A DNA stretch of 63,095 nt, taken from NCBI RefSeq assembly GCF_003298505.1, contig NZ_QNGB01000009.1, positions 1 through 63,095 on the forward strand. Direction: 5' to 3'. Positions within the stretch are counted from its first letter, which is position 1. Every line of letters begins with the position of its first letter. This document shows, one piece after another, positions 1 through 8,912 of this stretch. The DNA is from Roseovarius sp. TE539. GTDB taxonomy: Bacteria; Pseudomonadota; Alphaproteobacteria; Rhodobacterales; Rhodobacteraceae. The position numbers were made by a program, and so were the translations under genes. Under the pieces are notes generated by a model. That model saw only the letters and a program-made list of their open reading frames with translations. It had not been told where the DNA came from and made no database searches.

Positions 1-84
1 TTGTTTCTCGTTTCTTCCGTGATCACGCCGCGGTCGGGGCGCCACCCTCGGGCCCCCCCCGCCACTCCCGAGCGTCTCCGCCAC

Positions 85-100
85 GCCGTTGCGCAACGGC
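85..100. repeat. 16-bp perfect palindrome upstream of peptide permease gene
   Basis: GCCGTTGC followed by its exact reverse complement, about 90 bases upstream of the permease start. It could be an operator or one stem of an intercistronic hairpin. No coding sequence is evident in bases 1-190, which probably separate an upstream binding-protein gene from the permease genes; that gene is not visible. Confidence 0.5.
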
Positions 101-123
101 AGGACACGAGGATTGAAACGAGG

Positions 124-139
124 CCGCCCGCAAGGGCGG
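124..139 (+). other. Short GCAA-loop hairpin in leader of peptide permease gene
   Basis: CCGCCC-GCAA-GGGCGG: 6-bp GC arms closing a stable GNRA-type tetraloop, 50 bases before the permease start. There is no U-run, so it is not a classical terminator. In peptide transporter operons, hairpins between the binding-protein and permease genes commonly lower expression of the downstream genes; that role is inferred here. Confidence 0.4.
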
Positions 140-190
140 ACGAGTGGCAGGCCCTTAATCCCCGGCGCAAGAAAGTTTGAAGTCCCGACC

Positions 191-1177
191 ATGCACATTC
201 TCGCATTCCTCATCCGCCGGAGCCTTCAGGCCGTGATCGTGATGTTCGTCATCTCGCTGATCGGCTTCTCGATCCAGGACAATCTCGGCGATCCGTTGCG
301 CGAACTGGTGGGTCAGTCCGTCTCGGAAGAGGAACGCGATGCCCTGCGCGAGGAGATGGGCCTCAACGATCCCTTCCTCGTGCAATACGTCCGTTTCCTC
401 GGCAATGCGGTGCAGGGCGATCTGGGCACATCCTACTTTTTCAAGCGCCCCGCCCTCGACGTGATCATGGACAAGTTCCCCGCCACCTTCGAACTCGTGA
501 TCGGCGCGGTGACGATCTTCCTGTCGCTGTCTATCCCGGCCGGGATCTACTGCGCCATCAACCGGGATTCGTGGATCACCCGGATCATCATGACAGGCTC
601 CATCATCGGGATCTCGATCCCGGTATTCCTGACCGCGATCGGCGCGGTCTGGCTTTTCGGGGTTGAGCTGGGCTGGCTTCCCGCCTTCGGACGCGGAGAC
701 ACTCTGGAGCTGCCCTGGGGCTGGGAAACCGGCTTTCTCACCCTTGACGGGCTCAGCCACCTGATCCTGCCCTCGATCACGCTCAGCTCGATCATGCTGC
801 CGCTCTTCATCCGCCTCATCCGGGCCGAGATGATGGAGGCCATGGGCACCGACTACGTGCGTTTCGCCCGCGCCAAGGGGCTCAGTCAGCGCCGTGTGCG
901 CTACGTGCATGCGTTCCGCAACACTCTCCTTCCGGTGGTCACGGTGGGCGGACTGATGATCGGAACGCTCATCGCCTACACGATCCTGACCGAAACGGTG
1001 TTCCAGTGGCCCGGCATGGGGTTCTTGTTCCTTGAGGCGGTCAACCGCGTCGATACCCCCCTGATCATCGCCTACATCATCGTCGTGGGGCTGATCTTCG
1101 TGATCGTGAACACCATCGTGGATTTCGTCTATACGCTCATCAATCCGATGGTGAAACTTCCGGGGGCCAAGGGCTGA
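191..1177 (+). CDS. ABC peptide transporter permease (DppB/OppB type)
   Basis: Inner-membrane permease, 328 aa, of a dipeptide/oligopeptide (or nickel/glutathione-type) importer. The N-terminal transmembrane helix starts directly at MHILAFLIRRS, the conserved beginning of this family, so the start at 191 is preferred over the upstream in-frame ATG at 89. An EAA-type cytoplasmic loop (DYVRFARAKGLS) couples it to the ATPases. The C-terminus ends in the usual DPR-like region (VYTLINPMVKL). It is followed after one base by the second permease and then two ATPases, a complete transport core lacking only the binding protein. The substrate cannot be deduced from sequence alone. Confidence 0.9.
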   Translation: MHILAFLIRRSLQAVIVMFVISLIGFSIQDNLGDPLRELVGQSVSEEERDALREEMGLNDPFLVQYVRFLGNAVQGDLGTSYFFKRPALDVIMDKFPATFELVIGAVTIFLSLSIPAGIYCAINRDSWITRIIMTGSIIGISIPVFLTAIGAVWLFGVELGWLPAFGRGDTLELPWGWETGFLTLDGLSHLILPSITLSSIMLPLFIRLIRAEMMEAMGTDYVRFARAKGLSQRRVRYVHAFRNTLLPVVTVGGLMIGTLIAYTILTETVFQWPGMGFLFLEAVNRVDTPLIIAYIIVVGLIFVIVNTIVDFVYTLINPMVKLPGAKG

Positions 1178-1178
1178 C

Positions 1179-2086
1179 ATGATTTCCTTTTCCGCCTTCG
1201 TCAAACGCTTCCTGTCCGATCCGGTCGCCATCGGGGCCGGTCTGGTGCTTCTGGTTCTGTTGCTCATGGCGGTCCTCGCGCCGCTTCTCGCACCGCAGAA
1301 CCCCTATGACCTGATGCAGCTGTCGATCATGGACAGCGAAATGCCCCCGTCCTGGAAACCCGGCGGCGATGACCGCTTCCCGCTGGGGACCGACGCACAG
1401 GGCCGCGGGGTGCTCAGCACCATCATGTACGGCACCGGCATATCGCTTCTGATCGGCCTCGGTGCGGTGGTCGTCCAGGGGGTTCTGGGGATCACCCTGG
1501 GCCTGGTGGCGGGTTACAAGGGCGGCTGGATCGACAGTTTCCTGATGCGGCTTGCCGACATCCAGCTTTCGCTCTCGACCCTGATGATGGCGATCATCGC
1601 GCTGGCGCTCTTTCAGGCGGCCTTCGATGCCAATGTCTATGCCGATTACGCGATCATAATGCTGATCCTCGTGATCGGCATCGCGGAATGGCCGAAATTC
1701 GCCCGCACGGTACGCTCCTCCGTCCTCGGCGAGAAGAAGAAGGAATATGTCGATGCCGCCCGCGTCATCGGCCTTCCGGCGCGCAAGATCATGTGGGGCC
1801 ATATCCTGCCCAACACGCTGACACCGGTCCTGGTGATCTCCACCATACAGGTCGCCGAGGCGATCATGATCGAGGCATCGCTCAGCTTCCTCGGCCTCGG
1901 AATGCCGGTGGACCGCCCCTCTCTGGGCTCGCTGATCCGCTCGGGGTTCGAGTTCATATTCTCGGGATCGTGGTGGATCACCCTCTACCCGGCGATCGTC
2001 CTGGTGGTGCTGATCCTGGCGCTCAACCTCATGGGAGACTGGCTGCGCGACGTGCTGAACCCGAAACTGCGGCGAGGGGAAGACTG

Positions 2087-2087
<1 letters not shown>
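1179..2087 (+). CDS. ABC peptide transporter permease (DppC/OppC type)
   Basis: Second membrane subunit, 302 aa, partner of the preceding permease. It has the short N-terminal extension and first helix typical of OppC/DppC ([15 protein letters not shown]), then a periplasmic segment with the [11 protein letters not shown] motif characteristic of this subunit, and five more predicted helices. The EAA loop is at [18 protein letters not shown]. Its ATG lies one base after the previous stop, and its own stop overlaps the next ATG (TGATG), so all four genes are translationally coupled. Confidence 0.9.
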
Positions 2088-3048
<961 letters not shown>

Positions 3049-3052
<4 letters not shown>

Positions 3053-4017
3053 CCGACCCCATCGTCGAGACCCGCGGACTCGAGATGCGTTTCCCGCTTC
3101 CCACGCATTTCCTGTCCCGCGAAAAACCCGTTCTGCACGCGCTCAACACCGTTGATGTCGCCATCCAGCCGGGCGAGAGCTTCTGCGTGGTGGGCGAGTC
3201 GGGCTGCGGCAAGACAACGCTTGGCCGCGCCATCATGGGCCTGCTGGACCCGTCCGCGGGCGAGATCCATTTCAACGGGCAGCGCATCGACACCATGGAC
3301 GATGCGGCGCGCAAACCCGTGCGCCGTGACATGCAGATGGTGTTCCAGAACCCCTATGCATCGCTCAACCCGCGCCGCAACGTCTTCGAGACGCTGGCCG
3401 AGCCGATCCGCCACCTCATGCCCGAAAAATCCGCCGCCGACGTCCGGGCGCAGGTCGAGGCGGTGCTCGACGCCACCGGCTGCGACCAGAGCTGGCAGCG
3501 CAAACTGCCGCACGAATTTTCCGGTGGTCAGCGTCAGCGCATCGCCATCGCCCGGGCGCTTGTCACCAACCCGGCCTTCATTGTCGCGGACGAACCCATT
3601 TCTGCGCTCGATGTCTCGATACAGGCGCAGATCCTCAACCTGATGACGGACCTGCAGGCCGATCGCGGGCTCACCTATCTCTTCATTACTCACGACCTGT
3701 CAGTGGTGGAACATTTCGGCACCCGGGTCGCGGTGATGTATCTGGGCCGGATCATGGAACTGGCCACCGCCGAAGAAATTTTCGCGGCCCCCCGCCATCC
3801 CTACACGCAGCTTCTGCTGGACGCGATTCCCAAGCTCGAGGGCGGGTCCTTCGACAATCCGCGCGAACCGGGCGAACTGCCCGATCCTGTCAACATGCCA
3901 CCCGGCTGCCCCTTCGCGCCGCGCTGTCACATGGCCCAGTCGCGCTGCCGCTCCGAACGCCCCGAGCTGCGCGAACTTCCCGGCGGCACCCGGGCCGCCT
4001 GCCATTTCGCCGAATGA
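3049..4017 (+). CDS. ABC peptide transporter ATP-binding protein (DppF/OppF type)
   Basis: Second ATPase, 322 aa. Walker A GESGCGKT is at residues 49-56, the signature is FSGGQRQRIAIARAL, Walker B is FIVADEPISALD, and the H-loop is FITHDLSVVEHFG. The C-terminal oligo-HPY domain (CPFAPRCHMAQSRC) is typical of DppF/OppF. The start is set by the ATGA overlap with the preceding ATPase. It is the last gene of the operon and is followed by a copy of the dispersed palindromic repeat at 4040. Confidence 0.9.
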
Positions 4018-4039
4018 CGCGTCTCGGCGCGCCGACGTC

Positions 4040-4110
4040 CTTCATCTTTCCGGAAATACTCCGGGGTGAATTGCCCCGGCACTGCCGGGGCAAGAGGGGC
4101 CGCGCCCCTC
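4040..4110 (+). repeat. Dispersed intergenic palindromic repeat, copy 1
   Basis: Begins with CTTCATCTTTCCGGAAATAC, then a CCGGGG block and two GC-rich hairpins (TTGCCCCGGC..GCCGGGGCAA and GAGGGGC..GCCCCTC). The same head followed by two hairpins occurs at 7449-7514 (minus), 15908-15978 and 34204-34265. It lies 22 bases after the peptide transporter operon and may also act as its transcription end. Confidence 0.75.
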
Positions 4111-4119
4111 ACCCGGTTC

Positions 4120-4605
4120 CTAACCTTCCGCGTCGGCGGGGCTGGCGTTGAGCAACCCGTAGTGCTCCGCGCCAAGGTTTTCGTACAGGTCCATCTGCGT
4201 CTCGAGGAAGTCGATATGGCCCTCCTCGTCCGCGATCAGCTCCTCGAAAAGCGCCTTCGAAACGTAATCCTTGACGCTTTCGCAATGATCCCGCGCCTCG
4301 ATATAAAGCGTGCGCGCCTCGTGCTCGGCGGCAAGATCGGCATCCAGCGTCTCGCGCAGGGTCTCTCCGATCCGCAACGTGTCGAGTTTCTGAAGGTTGG
4401 GATGCCCGCCAAGGAAGATGATCCGCTCGATCAGCTTGTCGGCGTGATGCATCTCCTCGATGCTTTCCTCGCGGGACTTCGCCGCGATCCGGCCATAGCC
4501 CCAGTCGTCCTGCAGACGGTAGTGCAGCCAGTACTGGCTGACGGCGGTCAGTTCGCTCCTGAGCGCCTTATTCAGATATTCGATGACTTTCGTGTCGCCC
4601 TTCAT
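4120..4605 (-). CDS. bfr: Bacterioferritin
   Basis: Heme-containing 24-mer ferritin that oxidises and stores iron, 161 aa, the usual length. Ferroxidase ligands are visible at Glu18, Glu51 and His54 (EEMHHAD), and Met52 is the conserved axial heme ligand, so it is a true Bfr and not a heme-free ferritin. The second pair of ligands is in the [10 protein letters not shown] segment. It overlaps the 3' end of bfd, the ferredoxin that releases iron from bacterioferritin, by 38 bases, so the two are co-transcribed and iron storage and mobilisation are linked. Confidence 0.96.
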   Translation of the reverse strand: MKGDTKVIEYLNKALRSELTAVSQYWLHYRLQDDWGYGRIAAKSREESIEEMHHADKLIERIIFLGGHPNLQKLDTLRIGETLRETLDADLAAEHEARTLYIEARDHCESVKDYVSKALFEELIADEEGHIDFLETQMDLYENLGAEHYGLLNASPADAEG

Positions 4606-4846
4606 CGTCTTCTTCCTGTGTCCCTCGGCGGCCCTCGCCGCCCGTGTCCATCGGTATCACGAAAGTGTCACAATTGCGCATCGTGTCAATGAAGAGCGGC
4701 AGACATCCGCCACAATCGGCCTTCTTGCCGAGGGCGCGATAGATCTTGCCCGGCGTGATCAGGGTGTCGGCATCGGCCGCGCGCATCCAGTCCACGGCGG
4801 CGCGGATGTCACGGTCGGTGATCGACATGCAATGGCAGATTATCAT
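4568..4846 (-). CDS. bfd: Bacterioferritin-associated ferredoxin
   Basis: Small [2Fe-2S] protein, 92 aa, that reduces the bacterioferritin core to mobilise iron. It begins [14 protein letters not shown], with Cys4 and Cys6, and has a second pair CGGC at residues 45-48, matching the BFD-like [2Fe-2S] fold. The start is placed at MIIC because the ligand-bearing N-terminus begins there; an ORF seven residues longer exists. The C-terminus is about 25 residues longer than the minimal family member and acidic, probably because it reads through the bfr start. A TTCTGACAAAAA motif shared with the hemP upstream region lies about 80 bases upstream. Confidence 0.9.
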   Translation of the reverse strand: MIICHCMSITDRDIRAAVDWMRAADADTLITPGKIYRALGKKADCGGCLPLFIDTMRNCDTFVIPMDTGGEGRRGTQEEDDEGRHESHRISE

Positions 4847-4925
4847 TTCGTCGCCTCCCCGGGCCATCGCCCCGGAACTTTCACGTCCGGATCATGACCA
4901 CGATTCGATCCACTTTACCAGACCC

Positions 4926-4937
4926 TTTTTGTCAGAA
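4926..4937 (-). promoter_or_regulatory. 12-base motif shared with hemP upstream region
   Basis: TTCTGACAAAAA on the minus strand, 80 bases before bfd. The identical 12-mer occurs at 5921-5932 in front of the hemP operon on the opposite strand. Both operons are iron related, which suggests a common iron-responsive regulator. Rhodobacterales use IscR/RirA-like, Irr and Fur/Mur regulators; which one might bind here is not shown by the sequence. Confidence 0.4.
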
Positions 4938-4971
4938 TTGGCCACTGCGCAAAGATGACACAGCCACCGGT

Positions 4972-5448
4972 TCAGTGCACTGTCGCACCGGCATGCCCGG
5001 ACCGGTCCCGCCGCCCTGCCAGGTCGGCGCGGCAGAGCACAAGCCCGGCCGTCCGCGCGGCATCGACAAGGGGCAGAAGAAGCGGCCCGTCGACCATCAG
5101 GGACCCGATCAGCATCGCATCCTCCCGTTCGCCCGTCGCGGCCGTCATGACAAGATGCGCGAAAACCGCCTCGTCCGCACCGACGCAGGAACAGTTCGGC
5201 CGGTGCCGGACCAGCTTGCGCCGGCCATGCCGTGCGAGGATGCCAAGAACGGCCTCCAGGGCCTGACGGCAGCGCATCGCCGCCGCCGGCGCCATCCATG
5301 CCCGGAGCACCGGGCCGATACCGTTCCCTGCTTCTCGAGCCTCATCCGGCCAGCGTCGCAGCACCGCGACCAAGGCCTGTTCCGGTCCCGAAAGATCGTC
5401 ATACGTGGCCACGGGGAAGCCACCGCGCATGTCAGTTTCGTGCTTCAT
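4972..5448 (-). CDS. Hypothetical protein in the hemP operon
   Basis: 158 aa, not recognised. It is soluble, with no signal peptide or clear transmembrane helix, and mostly helical, rich in Ala, Arg and Leu. A Cys pair (NCSC) sits in the middle and another Cys at GLVLCRADL. Its ATG overlaps the hemP stop (ATGA on the minus strand), so it is translated with hemP, and bfd-bfr follow 125 bases downstream. The context points to heme or iron handling, but nothing in the sequence identifies a function. Confidence 0.75.
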   Translation of the reverse strand: MKHETDMRGGFPVATYDDLSGPEQALVAVLRRWPDEAREAGNGIGPVLRAWMAPAAAMRCRQALEAVLGILARHGRRKLVRHRPNCSCVGADEAVFAHLVMTAATGEREDAMLIGSLMVDGPLLLPLVDAARTAGLVLCRADLAGRRDRSGHAGATVH

Positions 5449-5666
5449 TTGGTCAGGATAAGCTTGCCGGCGCGCGTGATCCGCAGCACGTAGCGGGTTC
5501 CGTCAAGAACGATCGTCGCCGTCTGTCCGCCTCCTGTCAGCACCCTTGCGTCAAGCGCCTGCCCGGCAATCCCGTCCGTGCAGTCGCATTGCATCCCCGG
5601 CGCGTCCGCCCGGCCGTCGTGCAAGGTGCCTTCCCCTGACTTTCCTGTCTTGCGCGCATGGATCAT
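5445..5666 (-). CDS. hemP: Hemin uptake protein HemP
   Basis: 73 aa. The C-terminus TRYVLRITRAGKLILTK matches the HemP family signature (Y-x-L-R-I-T-R-x-GKLILTK). HemP proteins are small factors encoded with heme uptake systems; in some proteobacteria HemP/HmuP acts as a regulator of heme receptor genes. The N-terminal half (GMQCDCTD) is variable and has two Cys. The start is fixed by a four-base overlap with the upstream 60-aa gene. No heme receptor or ABC heme transporter is present in the window. Confidence 0.88.
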   Translation of the reverse strand: MIHARKTGKSGEGTLHDGRADAPGMQCDCTDGIAGQALDARVLTGGGQTATIVLDGTRYVLRITRAGKLILTK

Positions 5667-5845
5667 GGCCGCGCCTCCAGCCGGTCGATCAGCGCTTCCA
5701 GCCAGCAGTCGCCCCCCATTCTGCCCTGAAAGGCCTCGTTGAGTATCTCCACCACCCCGGCCTGACCCGACACGGGCTCTGGCGCCGGTGCGGGCACGGC
5801 AGCAGGGCAGGCTTGACGGCACCCTGTGATATCCTTGAGGACCAT
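5663..5845 (-). CDS. Small 60-aa protein leading the hemP operon
   Basis: Unrecognised 60-aa protein with a Pro/Ala-rich middle (PAAVPAPAPEP) and an amphipathic C-terminal helix (GVVEILNEAFQGRMGGDCWLEALIDRLE); two Cys in the N-terminal part and one near the C-terminus. An AAAGGAG ribosome binding site seven bases before the ATG at 5845 makes it a convincing gene; a longer ORF opens at 5929 without such a site. It overlaps hemP by ATGA. As first gene of the operon it is probably iron regulated. Confidence 0.7.
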   Translation of the reverse strand: MVLKDITGCRQACPAAVPAPAPEPVSGQAGVVEILNEAFQGRMGGDCWLEALIDRLEARP

Positions 5846-6189
5846 CGCGGCACTCCTTTCACCTGATATTGAAATGCCGGGCTGAACCGAGTCGGGTGGC
5901 TGGGCGTGTCTGACGACAATTTCTGACAAAAATACTTTGTCTTGTCAATTCACCGCGCACCGGCGCCGTCATCCCCGCGCAGGCCGGGTGCCGGCATCGT
6001 CGACGGCCGCCGCGGCACCCGGCCGGGCCGAATTCACGGCAAGGAGCGTGACATCTCGCCCCGGGGCCACCACATCTGCCCGAAAAGCATGCGCCGAACA
6101 CCACCGGTCGAAGCATTTCACCCGAAACCACTGGCACTGAATCGCCAATTCTGCCTATAATGGCCTGAGCACGTGGCAGAGCAGGCCGC
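5846..6189. other. Divergent intergenic region between hemP operon and NUDIX gene
   Basis: 344 bases. The left third is AT-rich and holds the inverted repeat and candidate -35 for the leftward operon (see 5924-5948). The middle (about 5950-6060) is GC-rich with no start codon supported by a ribosome binding site; small ORFs on both strands look random. The right end should carry the promoter of the rightward NUDIX gene, but no clear hexamers are seen. Confidence 0.5.
5924..5948 (-). promoter_or_regulatory. Candidate promoter and operator of the hemP operon
   Basis: On the minus strand, TTGACA (5948-5943) matches a -35 element. It overlaps an inverted repeat TGACAA-N12-TTGTCA (5924-5947), inside which lies ACAAA-N5-TTTGT. 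An operator over the -35 is the arrangement expected for an iron-dependent repressor. It sits about 80 bases before the ATG of the 60-aa gene. The -10 element is not convincing. Confidence 0.45.
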
Positions 6190-6684
6190 ATGACGGGACG
6201 GGCAGGAATGACCCTTCAGGGAACCAGACAATTGCCTCTGAACCTCGGCAAGGGGCAAAAGACCGACGTGCGGACTCAGTTCGCCGCGCTTTGCTATCGC
6301 ATCGTGCGCGACAAGCCGCAGGTCATGCTGATCACAAGCCGCGGTTCGGGACGCTGGATCATCCCCAAGGGATGGCCGATGGATGGCCGCAGCCCCGCCG
6401 AGAGCGCCGCCATCGAGGCGTGGGAAGAAGCCGGAGTGCGCGGCAAGGTTCACGAGCGTTGCATCGGGGTTTATGCCTACCAGAAGATGCTCGGCCCCGA
6501 ACAAGGCATTCCGTGCCTCGCCATGGTCTATCCCCTGCGGGTCAAATCGCTGGCGGCGAAATTTCCCGAGTCCGGACAACGCAAGCGCAAATGGATGACC
6601 CGCAAGAAGGCCGCCGCCCGGATAGACGAACCCGAACTGGCCCACATCCTTCGCCGGTTCGACCCGTCGCTGCTGCGTCGGTGA
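6190..6684 (+). CDS. NUDIX hydrolase
   Basis: 164 aa, single NUDIX domain, hydrolysing a nucleoside diphosphate linked to another group. The core is PKGWPMDGRSPAESAA followed by IEAWEEAGV, the family box in the form typical of alphaproteobacterial and diphosphoinositol-polyphosphate-phosphohydrolase-like members, with Ile in place of the usual Arg before the first Glu. The EAWEEAG glutamates bind the metal. The substrate is unknown. It is monocistronic and divergent from the hemP operon. An alternative start at 6208 would remove six residues. Confidence 0.85.
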   Translation: MTGRAGMTLQGTRQLPLNLGKGQKTDVRTQFAALCYRIVRDKPQVMLITSRGSGRWIIPKGWPMDGRSPAESAAIEAWEEAGVRGKVHERCIGVYAYQKMLGPEQGIPCLAMVYPLRVKSLAAKFPESGQRKRKWMTRKKAAARIDEPELAHILRRFDPSLLRR

Positions 6685-6751
6685 CCACCGCGCGGCTTGA
6701 ATTCGCCGGCGTCCTGCCTACCTGTCGTTAAATCCCCACCGGAACATCTCG

Positions 6752-7207
6752 ATGATCAAGTTCACCCTCAAATGCGCCGACGGGCACGAATTCGAAAGCT
6801 GGTTCCAATCCACCGCAGCCTTTGACAAGCTCCGCAGATCCGGGATGATATCCTGTGCCGTCTGCGGCAAGACGGGGGTCGAAAAGGCCCTCATGACCCC
6901 TCGTGTACACGCCGGCCGCAACGTCGCGCCCGCCGCGACAGAAACGGAAGCGCCAACGGCGCCCGCCGAAACCCCGCTCGCCCGGACTGACGCCGAACGC
7001 CGCATCGCCGCGCTGCGCCAGAAAATCGAGGCAACGGCGGATTACGTCGGCGCCGATTTCGCGACCCGTGCCCGCGCGATACATGACGGCAGCGCGGCGC
7101 CCCGCCCGATCTATGGCGAGGCCCGCGCCGACGAGGCCCGCAAGCTGGTCGAGGACGGGGTGCCGGTGGCTCCCCTTCCCTTCATGCCCAAGCGCAAATC
7201 CAACTGA
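6752..7207 (+). CDS. DUF1178 family protein
   Basis: 151 aa. The N-terminus has a zinc-ribbon-like pattern (CADGHEFESWF and later CAVCG) typical of DUF1178, a family of unknown function widespread in alpha- and betaproteobacteria. An Ala/Pro/Thr-rich linker separates it from a helical C-terminal half that ends KLVEDGVPVAPLPFMPKRK, the conserved family tail. It stands alone between the NUDIX gene and the lysC leader. Confidence 0.88.
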   Translation: MIKFTLKCADGHEFESWFQSTAAFDKLRRSGMISCAVCGKTGVEKALMTPRVHAGRNVAPAATETEAPTAPAETPLARTDAERRIAALRQKIEATADYVGADFATRARAIHDGSAAPRPIYGEARADEARKLVEDGVPVAPLPFMPKRKSN

Positions 7208-7603
7208 TCCGTCCGAAGCCGCGATTCGCCCCTGAAAATCCTGTTTTGCCGGGCATGCCGGTGGCGATTGGGGTAATCTGCCGGCAGCCGCCGGATCGTC
7301 GTGCCCGGCCGAACTCGTTGTCCTGCACCCCGCCGAGGATCCTCTGCAGGCGTGACGCGAGCGGCTTGGGCGGACAGGACGGGCCGTGATCCGTCAGGGG
7401 CAAACCTCCCGCACGTGCCGGGCAATGCGCCTGGGGCCACGCGGGCCAAGGGGGCGCTGCCCCCCGTCGCACCGGGGGTGCGACTCCCCCCGGGATATTT
7501 CCGGCCAAAAGAAGCGCCGGACGAATCGGCAGGGCGTGCGGGCTCTTGCCCTCGGGTCCGGTGGCGCGTAAACCGCGCGCGATCAGAAGGCCAGGACAAA
7601 CGC
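7208..7603. other. Long intergenic region upstream of lysC
   Basis: 396 bases without a supported gene. It contains the minus-strand copy of the dispersed repeat (7449-7514) and otherwise GC-rich sequence. An in-frame extension of lysC up to 7301 is open, but it has no ribosome binding site and runs through the repeat, so it is not used. No lysine riboswitch or leader peptide was recognised. Confidence 0.55.
7449..7514 (-). repeat. Dispersed intergenic palindromic repeat, copy 2
   Basis: Read on the minus strand it starts CTTCTTTTGGCCGGAAATAT, then a CGGGGGG block, a GTCGCACCCC..GGTGCGAC hairpin, and a GGGGGGCAGCGCCCCC hairpin. This is the same architecture as copies at 4040, 15908 and 34204; its first hairpin is closest to copy 4. 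It is the only copy in minus orientation and the only one lying upstream of a gene start (lysC). Confidence 0.75.
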
Positions 7604-8842
7604 ATGCCCGTTCTCGTGATGAAATTCGGCGGCACTTCCGTCGCCTCGCTCGACCGGATCCGCCGCGCCGCCAAGCGAGTCGGCGTCGAGGTCGCCAAGG
7701 GGTATGACGTGATCGTCATCGTGTCGGCCATGTCGGGCAAGACCAACGAACTTGTCGGCTGGGTGAACGAGACGTCGCCATTGTTCGATGCGCGCGAATA
7801 CGACGCGGTGGTGAGTTCGGGCGAGGTGGTTACGGCGGGACTGATGGCACTCACGCTGCAGGAGATGGATGTGCCGGCGCGATCCTGGCAGGGCTGGCAG
7901 GTGCCGGTGCGCACCACCAGCGCGCATTCCGCCGCCCGGATCGAGGAGATTCCCACCAGCAACATCATCGCGAAATTCGACGAGGGGATGCGCGTTGCGG
8001 TCGTTGCCGGATTCCAGGGGATCAGCCCGGAGGGCCGTGTAACCACCCTCGGCCGCGGCGGATCGGACACCACCGCGGTGGCCTTCGCCGCGGCATTCGG
8101 TGCCGAACGCTGCGATATCTATACCGATGTCGACGGGGTTTACACAACCGATCCGCGTATCGCCGCCAAGGCCCGCAAACTTGACAGGATCGCTTTCGAG
8201 GAGATGCTGGAACTTGCAAGTCTCGGCGCCAAGGTCCTGCAGACGCGGTCGGTCGAGCTGGCGATGCGGTACAATGTGAAATTGCGAGTGCTGAGCAGTT
8301 TCGAGGAACAGTCGGACGAGGCGGGCACGCTTGTCTGCGCCGAGGAGGAAATCATGGAATCCAATGTCGTCAACGGGATCGCCTATTCGCGCGACGAGGC
8401 GAAGATGACCCTCATCTCCGTGGCCGACCGCCCCGGCATCGCCGCCGCAATCTTCGGCCCCCTGTCGGAGGCGGGCGTGAACGTGGACATGATCGTGCAG
8501 AACATCTCGGAGGAAGGGCGCACCGACATGACCTTTTCGTGCCCCACCGACCAGGTGCTGCGGGCCGAGAAGGCGCTGGACGCGGCTAGGGTGCGCGGCG
8601 ACATCAATTATCACGATCTCGTGGCCGACACAGACGTGGCAAAGGTCTCGGCGGTGGGCATCGGGATGCGCAGCCAATCGGGTGTGGCGGCACAGATGTT
8701 CAGGACGCTGTCGGACGAAGGGGTGAACATCAAGGTCATCGCAACCTCCGAGATCAAGATTTCCGTCCTGATCGACCGGAAATACATGGAACTCGCGGTT
8801 CAGGCCCTGCATGATGCCTTCGAACTGGAAAGGACGGCCTGA
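7604..8842 (+). CDS. lysC: Aspartate kinase
   Basis: 412 aa, catalyses ATP-dependent phosphorylation of aspartate, first step to lysine, threonine and methionine. Kinase domain residues 1-250 begin VMKFGGTSVAS and contain GRGGSDTTAVAFAAA and TDVDGVYTTDPR. Two ACT domains follow (about 265-400: SVADRPGIAAAIF and GVAAQMFRTLSDEGVNI), as in monofunctional feedback-regulated enzymes. The ATG at 7604 gives the canonical MPVLVMKFGG start. The downstream ptsP gene starts 70 bases later. lysA of the same pathway is at 41.9-43.1 kb. Confidence 0.96.
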   Translation: MPVLVMKFGGTSVASLDRIRRAAKRVGVEVAKGYDVIVIVSAMSGKTNELVGWVNETSPLFDAREYDAVVSSGEVVTAGLMALTLQEMDVPARSWQGWQVPVRTTSAHSAARIEEIPTSNIIAKFDEGMRVAVVAGFQGISPEGRVTTLGRGGSDTTAVAFAAAFGAERCDIYTDVDGVYTTDPRIAAKARKLDRIAFEEMLELASLGAKVLQTRSVELAMRYNVKLRVLSSFEEQSDEAGTLVCAEEEIMESNVVNGIAYSRDEAKMTLISVADRPGIAAAIFGPLSEAGVNVDMIVQNISEEGRTDMTFSCPTDQVLRAEKALDAARVRGDINYHDLVADTDVAKVSAVGIGMRSQSGVAAQMFRTLSDEGVNIKVIATSEIKISVLIDRKYMELAVQALHDAFELERTA

Positions 8843-8912
8843 GCCCGCTCTTTTCCGCCAGGAGACGCGGCACGCCGCCGATCAGGACCACAGGCCCGGA
8901 AGGGCGCGCAGA

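Noticed and set aside
5960..6010. Possible degenerate REP element (GTCATCCCCGCGCAGGCC-like)
   Set aside because: Only one half-like stretch is seen, with poor symmetry; not enough to call a repeat.
7301..7603. N-terminal extension of lysC by 101 codons
   Set aside because: No ribosome binding site, passes through the dispersed repeat, and aspartate kinase starts at MPVLVMKFGG.
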